Part shown: positions 7,812-15,723 of the stretch, one piece after another
How positions within the stretch are numbered: position 1 is the stretch's first letter
How the letters are laid out: every line of letters starts with the position of its first letter
NCBI GenBank assembly: GCA_028278335.1
Contig: JANQEN010000045.1
Coordinates: forward strand, 1 to 34,645
DNA: 34,645 bases
Direction of reading: 5' to 3'
DNA from: Chitinivibrionales bacterium
GTDB taxonomy: Bacteria; Fibrobacterota; Chitinivibrionia; Chitinivibrionales; JANQEN01
Notes under the pieces: model-generated
What the model was told of the DNA's origin: nothing
What the model saw: the letters and a program-made list of their open reading frames with translations, nothing else
Databases searched by the model: none
Position numbers and translations under genes: made by a program

Positions 7812-10088
7812 TTATTTATATATAACCACTCTTTGGGAATAAATACTATTAGATGTTAGCACCCTAAAAACATACATACCATTAGAGAATCGTGTGCCAT
7901 ACCTATTGGTATAATTCCAGACTATTGAATTTTTATTCTTCCCTTCAAGGGAGTGAATCCTTCTTCCCTGAATATCAAAAATGTGCATCGCAATAATTTT
8001 AGCTGGTGATGTTATTTTAACAGCATTGTGCATTGTGGTCATGTTAATCTTTTGTGCATTCCCAATACTGGTTGTCTGAATACTGATTGTATTTGAATCG
8101 ATGATTACACTATCTAGCGGGCTATATGCTTCAAGATTGATGCTACAGCTTACCTTCCAATACCAGGTGCCATCAGCAAGGTTGACTACAGGGGTATAGG
8201 TGGTGTCTGTTAAGGGAACGGTCGTAGCTCCTATAAAACCAATATTCTTTGCGAGTAAAATTTTGTATGTCGTTGCTGAGTCTACAGGGTGCCATTTAAA
8301 TTGTGGCTGAAAGGTCATAACCTTTTCCCCATTGTAACGTATAAGAAAAGGTACTGCTGTAGATTGGATTGTAAATCTGTCTATTTTTGACCATGTCTCG
8401 ACCAAATTGGACTTGACATGCCAATAGATTTTTCCAACAGGAAGTGGAACAGTTGGTTTGTAGGTTGTATCAGAGACCGGTACTGAAACAATCGGTGTGT
8501 TGCTAGTATCAAAGATTGCAATGGTATAAGAGGTGGCAGAAGGCACTGCATGCCATCGCAATTGGGGTAGTGTATCTAAAGTAATTTTGGGTTGATATGG
8601 TATAAGCGTGGGGATTCTTTTGTCTTTGATATAAAACGTGTTGACCTTTGAATATTCTGAGTCGTCTCCTCTTACTCGCCAGTAAATTTTACCCAAAGGA
8701 AGTGGTGCCTGGCAGGAATAAAAAGTGTCCGCAACCGGTGCTTCAGTAATAACCGCATTAAACGTCGGCACAGAGGCAATTTGAATTGTATAGGATGAAA
8801 CAATTCCCGACGATTTATGCCATGTTAAGGTTGGTTGTCTTTCATAGGTGGTATCTTCATAGGGAATAATTGTTGGTGTTCGATTATCGAGTATTTCAAA
8901 AATATTTGGCTTGGACCAAGCAGATATATCCGATTTGACCCGCCAGTAAATAGAGTCGATAGGTAGAGCAACCTGTGGTGTGAATGATGTGTCAGAAACA
9001 TTTTCATTAATAAATGGGCGATAGAATGTTTTTAATGTGTCAATCTGGATAATATAGTGAGAGCCGGGAATCTTGGGGACATGCCATTGTAAGGTTGGTG
9101 TTCGATTGAAGGTAGGACTTGGTTGAGAGAGTAATACAGGAGTTCTGTCAGGAGTAAATCCGGAAAGTATGTTTTGAATAAGCATGTGCATCAATGAATC
9201 AGGAGATGTATTATTGAAACCCCAAAAATTGCTACTCGGATTCGTTAAAGAATAGCCGTTCATTTTAATATTCTCAGTCATAGTACGTATTGGGTTTGGG
9301 ACCATACCTGATCGTGAAAAGAATACGGTGTATGTTGTGGGAGCACCTATACCTTGTATATAATCATTTTGTGTAGGGCCCTGGGGAAATGTTGCTTCAC
9401 CATCTGAAATAAAAATGATGAACTGTCTTTCTCTTTTATTTGTATTGATTGATGTGTTAAAGGCATGTTTGGCTGCTTCAAAACAGGCGTTTATATGTGT
9501 ACTAACTTCAGCAAGCGTTGGATCGGTGGGTTGATATTGTAGGTCTACGTACCTATGACCATTTGGTTCTGTATACAGTGCGGTATCTAGAATCCCCTTT
9601 AAAATTTGTTGACCAGTTCTATTATTATAATCAGGATAGACTTTATCCAACTCTAATAATGGTATATAGGCGCCCTTTTCTACCGTTGGACAGGTAACAA
9701 AATAATTGCTATCCGCAGGATCAAAAAACAGCCACGTACCAAAGACAGAGAGTCCAACTTCTACCTTTTTAAAGCTTTGCTGCAGCGTATCAATAAAGTC
9801 TCTGATAACATTAAAACGATTCCCACTTGAATCCGTAGCTATGGGTGAATTTTTCATACTACCGGAGTTGTCGATCATGAAAAAAATAGAAGGTGTATCA
9901 ACAGTTTTTGTTAACAAGCTTGTGTAATGAGTGATGATACTATTGTCTGATTCATTGGCCCTATTTCCTTGAAGTTCTGTTTTGCATAGTTCTGCAAAAA
10001 GGCCGATTGGTAATAGCAAAAAAATCAGAATTACTTTTCTCACAATAGCATAGTATTTAAATTGATGGTGAATACTGAAAGTGTTCAT
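7812..10088 (-). CDS. Exported von Willebrand factor A protein with Ig/FN3-like repeats and T9SS-like C-terminal domain
   Basis: This 758-residue protein has an N-terminal signal region (hydrophobic VILIFLLLPIGLFA at about residues 19-32). A VWA domain follows, with a metal-ion site MIDNSGS (Asp73, Ser75, Ser77) and FIIFISDGEATFP further on. Four tandem beta-sandwich repeats of about 85-90 residues come next, each with a pattern like PTLxWH...SYTIQI...YWRVKS. The last 70 or so residues (FDIQGRRIHSLEG, then NGMYVFRVLTS and a terminal RVVIYK) look like the C-terminal sorting domain of type IX-secreted proteins or the related FlgD-like Ig fold. This suggests a cell-surface or secreted adhesion/binding protein. 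It is divergent from proC. Confidence 0.88.
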   Translation of the reverse strand: MNTFSIHHQFKYYAIVRKVILIFLLLPIGLFAELCKTELQGNRANESDNSIITHYTSLLTKTVDTPSIFFMIDNSGSMKNSPIATDSSGNRFNVIRDFIDTLQQSFKKVEVGLSVFGTWLFFDPADSNYFVTCPTVEKGAYIPLLELDKVYPDYNNRTGQQILKGILDTALYTEPNGHRYVDLQYQPTDPTLAEVSTHINACFEAAKHAFNTSINTNKRERQFIIFISDGEATFPQGPTQNDYIQGIGAPTTYTVFFSRSGMVPNPIRTMTENIKMNGYSLTNPSSNFWGFNNTSPDSLMHMLIQNILSGFTPDRTPVLLSQPSPTFNRTPTLQWHVPKIPGSHYIIQIDTLKTFYRPFINENVSDTSFTPQVALPIDSIYWRVKSDISAWSKPNIFEILDNRTPTIIPYEDTTYERQPTLTWHKSSGIVSSYTIQIASVPTFNAVITEAPVADTFYSCQAPLPLGKIYWRVRGDDSEYSKVNTFYIKDKRIPTLIPYQPKITLDTLPQLRWHAVPSATSYTIAIFDTSNTPIVSVPVSDTTYKPTVPLPVGKIYWHVKSNLVETWSKIDRFTIQSTAVPFLIRYNGEKVMTFQPQFKWHPVDSATTYKILLAKNIGFIGATTVPLTDTTYTPVVNLADGTWYWKVSCSINLEAYSPLDSVIIDSNTISIQTTSIGNAQKINMTTMHNAVKITSPAKIIAMHIFDIQGRRIHSLEGKNKNSIVWNYTNRYGTRFSNGMYVFRVLTSNSIYSQRVVIYK

Positions 10089-10260
10089 TGGGACTCACTT
10101 TTTTAATGTTTGGTGATTGAACAGTATTATGTTATATAAATTAATACATCGTCAGGAAAATTGAAAATATTTTAATATGGTATAGCTGTTATTTTATCAA
10201 ATAATAGCTCAATGCATTTAAAGTTTCAATAATCAATTCTTTATGCGGGACGATGGTAAC

Positions 10261-10285
10261 CTTTTAGTAAAGAACGATCACACCG
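10261..10285 (+). repeat. Short sequence shared with cinA, upstream of proC
   Basis: This 25-base block matches cinA 6531-6555 at 22 of 25 positions, and weaker similarity continues to the left. In frame it reads LLVKNDHT, against LLVKNNHT in the PncC domain of CinA. It lies in a 26-codon open frame (10243-10323) ending 4 bases before the proC start. It may be a trace of a duplicated PncC fragment or chance; no ribosome-binding site supports translation. Confidence 0.45.
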
Positions 10286-10327
10286 TTACTACTTTAAAGA
10301 ACTACACTATCAGGAGAAAATAGAATT

Positions 10328-11143
10328 ATGGCAAAGAATATTACTATTGCAATTATTGGTGCTGGAAGTATTGGTAATTCCATAGCAAAGGGTTTGGTTC
10401 AATCAAAAAGCTATCTAGCTAAGAACATCACCCTCACAAGAAGAAAAACTCATCTTCTTGATACTATGAAAAAGATCGGATTCAGGGTGGAGAAAAATAA
10501 TATCACAGCGGTAAAAAATTCAGCGGTTATTATAATTGCTGTTGAGCCTCAACAACTTGACAATCTCCTTAAAGAGATTGGCAATGAACTTAATCCTAAA
10601 AAACATACTGTCATCTCAATTGTCTCCGGAGTAACCATTAAAAAAATTTCTGACCAGATTGCCAAAGGTATCTCAGTTGTTCGGGCTATGCCCAATACGG
10701 CAATTGCAGCACAGGAATCAATGACCTGTCTGGCATCGGAAAAAGCAAACAGCAAAGCGGTGAAACTGGCGGCATCTCTCTTTAAGTCCGTTGGTAAAAC
10801 ACTTATTATTGATGAAGAGTGTATGAGTGCCGCAACAGCACTTGGCGCCTGCGGGATTGCCTTTTTCCTCCGCGCAATACGGGCCGCTTCACAGGGTGGT
10901 ATTGAAGTTGGGTTTCACTCACAGGACGCCATCAAAATTGCTGCCCAGACAGCGCGAGGCGCGGCGACATTACTGCTTAACTCCGAACATCACCCTGAAT
11001 ATGAAGTTGACAGAGTAACAACGCCTCGGGGCTGCACCATTGCTGGCCTTAACCACATGGAGCACGAGGGATTCAGCTCGGCAATGATAAAAGGTATCAC
11101 TATTTCCGCGGACAAGGCTTCAAAATTGTATACCGGTGAGTAG
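10328..11143 (+). CDS. proC: Pyrroline-5-carboxylate reductase
   Basis: This enzyme catalyses the last step of proline synthesis, reducing 1-pyrroline-5-carboxylate to proline with NAD(P)H in the cytoplasm. The 271-residue length is standard. The Rossmann motif GAGSIGNSIAKGL lies at residues 11-23, VSGVTIKKI and RAMPNTAI in the middle, and the family's C-terminal signature VTTPRGCTIAGLNHMEHEGF near residues 230-250. An AGGAG-like sequence (CAGGAGAAAA near 10310-10319) precedes the ATG. The gene stands alone, divergent from the VWA protein, and is followed by a hairpin at 11143-11161. Confidence 0.96.
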   Translation: MAKNITIAIIGAGSIGNSIAKGLVQSKSYLAKNITLTRRKTHLLDTMKKIGFRVEKNNITAVKNSAVIIIAVEPQQLDNLLKEIGNELNPKKHTVISIVSGVTIKKISDQIAKGISVVRAMPNTAIAAQESMTCLASEKANSKAVKLAASLFKSVGKTLIIDEECMSAATALGACGIAFFLRAIRAASQGGIEVGFHSQDAIKIAAQTARGAATLLLNSEHHPEYEVDRVTTPRGCTIAGLNHMEHEGFSSAMIKGITISADKASKLYTGE

Positions 11144-11161
11144 AACTCCCAAAAGGAGTTC
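11143..11161 (+). terminator. Possible terminator hairpin after proC
   Basis: GAACTCC (11143-11149), loop CAAAA, then GGAGTTC (11155-11161) gives a perfect 7-bp stem starting at the last base of the proC stop codon. No strong T-run follows, so termination is only likely. Confidence 0.45.
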
Positions 11162-11604
11162 CAACTACTTTACTTTCCCAGATTATGCCGCACAATAATT
11201 GAGTACCACTATGCCAAAACAACTGTTGTGGATTAAGGTTTATTCATATATGTAAATTATATTTGCATTGAGGGAAGATTTCTACGAACATTTCTCCTAT
11301 TACATAACCAGCCTTAAAAACAAGACAATAAATTCGGGAATCCAATATTTCGGCTTTTTAAATGTTATTGCACCACTCTATTGCCATCAAAAGTAAGTTT
11401 ACAATAGATTATCATACTCAAGTTGTTATTATTTTAACACTGTTTAAAATTATTAAACACTTTTTTATATTCAATGTGGTAGCTATAAAAATAAATGAGT
11501 TATTTTAATTAATATTTAAAAAAAGGGAGGTTGTAAGTAAATTAATTTCACTCTACTCTCTTAAAACATAAAAAACAATAATCAATTATGAAAAGGACTT
11601 TACA
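11144..11604. other. AT-rich intergenic region before the beta-trefoil lipoprotein gene
   Basis: Apart from the proC hairpin no gene is seen. The right half is very AT-rich and probably carries the promoter of the lipoprotein gene; AAAAGGA at about 11590-11596 is its ribosome-binding site. CCCAGATTATGC near 11179 recalls the end of the foldback element at 31572-31757 but is too short to call. Confidence 0.5.
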
Positions 11605-12222
11605 ATGAGAACAAATATTGTATCCCATGCTATCAGAATACCTACACTCAAAAATATTGGTTTCTTATCTTTATTTATAGTTATCTGTTTGTCTATGATG
11701 TCATGTAACCTGTCACCTTTAGAAAGTGAAAGCTTAAGTAACCTTGATAATGAGAATGGAACTGGTATTCTAAACGAATTGAAGCAAGATACAAAAGGAA
11801 CAAGATATTGTCGATTAAAGCAACTGAGCAGTAGTCGATATCTAGATGCATATGAACATGCAAGTATGGATTATTCTGCAGTTACTCGGGAAAATCAATA
11901 TAATGACACACAACTTTGGGATCTTATTTATCTTGGATCCAATGAATTTCGAATCAGACAAAAAAGTAGCTCCCGTTACTTGGACGCCTATGAACATGCA
12001 AGTAAGGACTATTCAGTTGTTACTCGGGGAGTTCAGTATAATGATACACAAAAATGGATAATTGAATCAGATTCGTTAGTCCCCCATGCATATGTTATTA
12101 AGCAAAAGAGCAGTGGCAGAAATTTGGATGCCTTCGAACATGCAAGTAAGGATTATAATGTTGTAACACGAGAAAGGCAGAGTGACCGTACACAAAGCTG
12201 GTATATAATGTGGGCTAACTAA
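11605..12222 (+). CDS. Putative lipoprotein with a three-repeat beta-trefoil (ricin-like) domain
   Basis: This 205-residue protein has an N-terminal hydrophobic segment (IGFLSLFIVICLSMMSC), with Cys34 as a probable lipid attachment site. After a linker come three nearly identical repeats of about 45 residues (roughly 70-114, 115-161 and 162-205). Each carries SSRYLDAYEHASxDY, a VTR motif and DTQxW. Three such repeats ending in QxW are what a single beta-trefoil of the ricin/CBM13 type needs, so a carbohydrate-binding or surface-binding role is likely. The repeats are also similar at DNA level, pointing to recent internal duplication. AAAAGGA lies 8 bases before the ATG. It is monocistronic, with a hairpin downstream at 12285-12317. 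Confidence 0.85.
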   Translation: MRTNIVSHAIRIPTLKNIGFLSLFIVICLSMMSCNLSPLESESLSNLDNENGTGILNELKQDTKGTRYCRLKQLSSSRYLDAYEHASMDYSAVTRENQYNDTQLWDLIYLGSNEFRIRQKSSSRYLDAYEHASKDYSVVTRGVQYNDTQKWIIESDSLVPHAYVIKQKSSGRNLDAFEHASKDYNVVTRERQSDRTQSWYIMWAN

Positions 12223-12284
12223 GAATTGAGTAAGATTGATGTTATATCAGCGGAATCGACTATCTTTCTCATAGAGATTTATTT

Positions 12285-12317
12285 AGGACAGCTTTCATCA
12301 GTTATGAAAGCCGTCCT
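12285..12317. terminator. Hairpin between convergent genes
   Basis: AGGACAGCTTTCAT (12285-12298), loop CAGTT, then ATGAAAGCCGTCCT (12304-12317): 13 pairs with one A/C mismatch. It lies between the lipoprotein gene (+) and the methyltransferase gene (-), whose 3' ends face each other. No long T-run is present on either side. Confidence 0.6.
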
Positions 12318-12362
12318 AATATTAACATACATAATCAGGATTTACTAATTAATATATAGTAC

Positions 12363-13004
12363 TTACTTCCTTCCCACCACAAAACTAATCGATATCCCGT
12401 GAAAGAGTTGTTCTGCATTTTCCAAAGTAAAATTATTTCGTCCTATTATTTCTTCAATATCAGAAGTCTTAAACATGTTTAAATGTAAAGGGAATAGACC
12501 AAGCTTTTTAATTAGAAAGAACAGAGAAAACTCCAATCTACTTTTTAGAGCCATTTTGTCTTTTAAACAGGCTGTTGTTGAGATAAATAATCCCTTTGGT
12601 TTTAGTAACTCATGTATTCTTTGAATAACCCTGTCGCAATCATCGAGTAAATGTAATACACCATAGGATATAATTGTATCAAAGGTTTCCTTCTCAAAAT
12701 CAGTATCAAAAATAGTCCCTGATGAAAAGGAGATATTCTCAAGAGCTCTTTCATTTTTCTTTTCTGTTGCCCTGTTGATCATCTCTGTAGAAAAATCGAG
12801 ACCCTGTATATGGTTAACAGAATCAACAAACTCCATTGTTTTTGTACCAGTACCACAGCCAAAATCAAGGACCCTATCATCGGTATTAAGGTATTCCCTT
12901 GTTTTAGCAATGATCTCCTCAAATAGTGGCTCGAATTGCCTTTCGTTGCTATCGTATCTTTTTGCCTGAGTGTCCCAGAACTTTTGTGTTTTATTCATAG
13001 TCAT
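12363..13004 (-). CDS. Class I SAM-dependent methyltransferase
   Basis: This 213-residue protein has motif I VLDFGCGTGTKT at residues 45-56, a motif II acidic end around IQGLDFSTEMI, the motif IV-like FDTIISYGVLHLLDD and LLKPKGLFISTT. These are characteristic of small-molecule or lipid methyltransferases of the Methyltransf_11/25 type. N-terminal KFWDTQAKRYDSNERQFEP is a common lead-in in UbiE-like enzymes. The substrate is unknown. It is the last gene of a tight minus-strand operon and starts 2 bases after the DHFR-like gene. A second in-frame ATG at 12998 is also possible as the start. Confidence 0.88.
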   Translation of the reverse strand: MTMNKTQKFWDTQAKRYDSNERQFEPLFEEIIAKTREYLNTDDRVLDFGCGTGTKTMEFVDSVNHIQGLDFSTEMINRATEKKNERALENISFSSGTIFDTDFEKETFDTIISYGVLHLLDDCDRVIQRIHELLKPKGLFISTTACLKDKMALKSRLEFSLFFLIKKLGLFPLHLNMFKTSDIEEIIGRNNFTLENAEQLFHGISISFVVGRK

Positions 13005-13006
13005 TG

Positions 13007-13546
13007 TTATCTTATTCGTAGATAATGATTTTGAACAATTGAATCCAAATAGATCTTTGTGTCAATACATTTAAATTTGAGTTTATTTGAGAGGCTAGAA
13101 AATAGAGGGATACCTCCTCCCAATACTATTGGAATGGTGGTTAGTATCATCTCCTCTATTAAATCTTCCTGCAAAAAGCTTTGAATTGTTTTCCCTCCAT
13201 CTATGTATAAGCGATTATGTCCTTGCCTGTGGATGGTACTAAGAATTTCTTTTAGGGTTCCCTTAACAAGTTGTACTCTGTTTTTACACTTCTCTGGTAT
13301 TTCATTCAGAGTAGTCGATAAAACAAAAACAGGTTTTTTATAGGGCCACTCCACAGCAAAACCGCAAACTGTTTCAAAGGTTTTGCGACCCATGACAATC
13401 GCGTCAATTCGAGCAATGAATGTGTTATACCCCATGTCAATGTTATTAGGGTTTGGTATTGATTCTAGCCAGTCAATGCCACCATTGCTATCTGCAATAT
13501 AGCCATCTAAACTGGTGGCGATAAATACGCTGTTTTTTTTATTCAT
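13007..13546 (-). CDS. Dihydrofolate reductase-family protein (RibD C-terminal type)
   Basis: About 179 residues from the ATG at 13546; a TTG two codons upstream abuts the preceding stop and is less likely. The N-terminus SVFIATSLDGYIADSNGGIDW, then IVMGRKTFETV, VFVLSTT, LYIDGGKTIQSFL and IPIVLGGGIPLF are the ordered motifs of the DHFR/RibD-C superfamily, as in YyaP/YwjB-like proteins. These are NADPH-dependent reductases of uncertain substrate and generally not the housekeeping DHFR. It sits between the DUF4386 membrane protein gene and a methyltransferase gene in one operon. Confidence 0.9.
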   Translation of the reverse strand: MNKKNSVFIATSLDGYIADSNGGIDWLESIPNPNNIDMGYNTFIARIDAIVMGRKTFETVCGFAVEWPYKKPVFVLSTTLNEIPEKCKNRVQLVKGTLKEILSTIHRQGHNRLYIDGGKTIQSFLQEDLIEEMILTTIPIVLGGGIPLFSSLSNKLKFKCIDTKIYLDSIVQNHYLRIR

Positions 13547-13552
13547 GTTCAA

Positions 13553-14236
13553 TTACTTGATTTTAATCCCTTTGACTATAAGCCAAATTCCAAGGACAAG
13601 TTCAAAAATAATAACAAGGACTGCTGCAATACCGCTTACAATTTCTCCAAAAGATACATCCAAAACCTGTAGTACACTGGCAACAAGCATCAGTCCAAAT
13701 CCAACAATTCCCCAAATGCTTAAAAACTTGGGGATATACTCTGCTTTGTAAAACAAAGAGAAGAATATGATTGTACCAATACTGATACAAACCGAGAGGA
13801 TCTTATAGATCAAGTCCTTTAAATCATAGAGAAGAATTGGAAGATTATTTGCAGACTCTAGGGAAGCATTATCAGAAACTGTTGATAGAATCCCCAGTGA
13901 GAGAATAATCCCAAGATATCCTAACATCGCTTCTCCAAAGCGTAAAAGCATGGCTGTCCGTGCAAGCATAGGATTGATGCTTTTGGTGATTTCAAACAAA
14001 AACACCGAAAGAATTATCACAGCAGTAAACATGAACACCTCAAAAACCGCAACAATGCGTACATGCAGAGGATATATAAACATCTTTTCCACCGAGGCTG
14101 CACTATCACCCATGACTGTATACGTTCCCCCAATAAATATCATGACCAGTACAGTACAGAGGATTATTACAAAGTAAAACCATCCTGCCAGCTTAGATAG
14201 CTTTTGTAAATTTACTGTGAGGTTATTTGAGGGCAT
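13553..14236 (-). CDS. DUF4386-like integral membrane protein
   Basis: This 227-residue protein has about six hydrophobic segments, including FYFVIILCTVLVMIFIGG, FEVFMFTAVIILSVFLF, GYLGIILSLGIL, ILSVCISIGTIIFFSLF, FLSIWGIVGFGLMLVAS and IAAVLVIIFELVLGIWLIV. This arrangement and the sequence RTAMLLRFGEAMLGYLG fit the DUF4386 family, whose function is unknown. AAGGAG lies 7 bases before the ATG, the best ribosome-binding site of the three-gene operon, so this gene is probably first. The following DHFR-like start is 6 bases downstream of its stop. Confidence 0.82.
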   Translation of the reverse strand: MPSNNLTVNLQKLSKLAGWFYFVIILCTVLVMIFIGGTYTVMGDSAASVEKMFIYPLHVRIVAVFEVFMFTAVIILSVFLFEITKSINPMLARTAMLLRFGEAMLGYLGIILSLGILSTVSDNASLESANNLPILLYDLKDLIYKILSVCISIGTIIFFSLFYKAEYIPKFLSIWGIVGFGLMLVASVLQVLDVSFGEIVSGIAAVLVIIFELVLGIWLIVKGIKIK

Positions 14237-14452
14237 TTAAATCTCCTTGACTATGCTGTTTAAAAAATGTTATATACATTCATCTCTTCGGGGAAATAAT
14301 AATGATAATAACGGCCAATGGATAGTTCATTGTTCTTATTTAAAACTTGCCTGTCCGATGAGAAGGGTTTTACACTTTTCAAATTCTTGAGTTAATAATA
14401 ATTAAGTAAACACTAATTTTTATCATCTATTTTATGATAGTTATGTCGAAGT

Positions 14453-15517
14453 TTAATTCCTTTGTTCTATTACTGTGTCCTGAGTAAAATAATCTCTAGG
14501 AAACTTTAAACTGCATAAATCCCCTGTTTTAGAATTATAATTGCTATTATAGCAGTCAACTAACAAGCTGCAGCGTTTTGCATAATGTTGTGACAATACA
14601 GATTGATTTAAATAAAAATTTGACTCTGTTACATATTTTTGGAATCGTCTATCGATAACCCAAACAGAGGGAACCTTATATACTGATGCTGTAATATATC
14701 CTGCATAAGACAATATGCTGACGAAACTTTTCAAGTTTCTTTTTACATTTGCTTTTTTTGAAAGGAATAAAAAGTGTTCAGATGATTTTCTGTAAAGAGT
14801 AGCTGCATCTAGATAATAATCCAAACAAGTACTGTCATATCCGCTTTCCATGCGATTGTCTGCATACAAATGAAAAATATTTGCAGCAGCAAATTGGTGT
14901 GGCGCATCTTTATAACCTAAGGAGTCATTTTCAAATAATTTTTCAACAGTAAAATCAGCACCATATTTGAGTAAATAGTTACCAATAGTTGTATCATTGT
15001 TAAACATCCCATAATGTAGGGGGCTACAATTTGTATTCGTTAATGCATTTACATCTGCGCCTTTGTTAATGAGTAATTTTACTATTTCTTTATTGCCGAG
15101 TCGTGCATATAAATGAAGAGCAGTTTCTCCAATTTTGTTTTTTAATTTTATATTTGCCCCATTATTAATTAAAATCTCAACCGTAGACAATGATCCATTT
15201 TTAGAAGCAAACAATAAAGGGGTGTCGTGTAATTTGTTTTTTATATTAACATTGGCTTTGTTTGCTAATAGCAATGTAATCACAGAGTCTCTGTTATGTA
15301 ATGCCGCATAGTGTAATGCAGAATTTTTAAGGACATCTTTTTTATCAATGTTTGAAGTGCTTTTTATCCAATATTTAACTTTTGACATGCTTCCTGTTTT
15401 CATTTTTTTATGAAGGGTTGTTACCTGTGCATGACTCAATAAATAGAGGTTAGATATAACAATTAATAGACTAATTCTTATTGTTTTATTTAAGTTTATA
15501 AACAATTCCTTAATCAT
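14453..15517 (-). CDS. Exported ankyrin-repeat protein
   Basis: This 354-residue protein has a hydrophobic N-terminal segment (ISLLIVISNLYLLSHA, about residues 15-30) that looks like a signal peptide with a cut after SHA. Four ankyrin repeats cover about residues 62-194, with recognisable units such as SALHYAALHNRDSVITLLL, ETALHLYARLGNKEIVKLL and INKGADVNA. The C-terminal 150 residues have no recognised domain; they contain several Tyr and Cys and a KKANVKRNLKS basic patch. The protein is probably periplasmic or surface-attached and binds another protein. It lies downstream of, and on the same strand as, the Ig-repeat lipoprotein gene, 206 bases away. Confidence 0.85.
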   Translation of the reverse strand: MIKELFINLNKTIRISLLIVISNLYLLSHAQVTTLHKKMKTGSMSKVKYWIKSTSNIDKKDVLKNSALHYAALHNRDSVITLLLANKANVNIKNKLHDTPLLFASKNGSLSTVEILINNGANIKLKNKIGETALHLYARLGNKEIVKLLINKGADVNALTNTNCSPLHYGMFNNDTTIGNYLLKYGADFTVEKLFENDSLGYKDAPHQFAAANIFHLYADNRMESGYDSTCLDYYLDAATLYRKSSEHFLFLSKKANVKRNLKSFVSILSYAGYITASVYKVPSVWVIDRRFQKYVTESNFYLNQSVLSQHYAKRCSLLVDCYNSNYNSKTGDLCSLKFPRDYFTQDTVIEQRN

Positions 15518-15723
15518 AATGACATAGAATTAATATCTTAAAAATGAATTAGATTAATATTTCCAATTAAACGGTCCAATTATCCGCCTGATGACATCTT
15601 CCCTAATCCGCTTGTTAATTTTTGCTAATTTATTTTCAACATTTTCTAAAACAGACTTACAGTTAAATAAAACATCATTTAAGACTTTCAAACCACATAG
15701 ATTTGTAAAGCAGTTTACTCAAG

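Noticed and set aside
11143..11161. Strong rho-independent terminator after proC
   Set aside because: The stem is good but no T-run follows, so it is listed only as a possible terminator.
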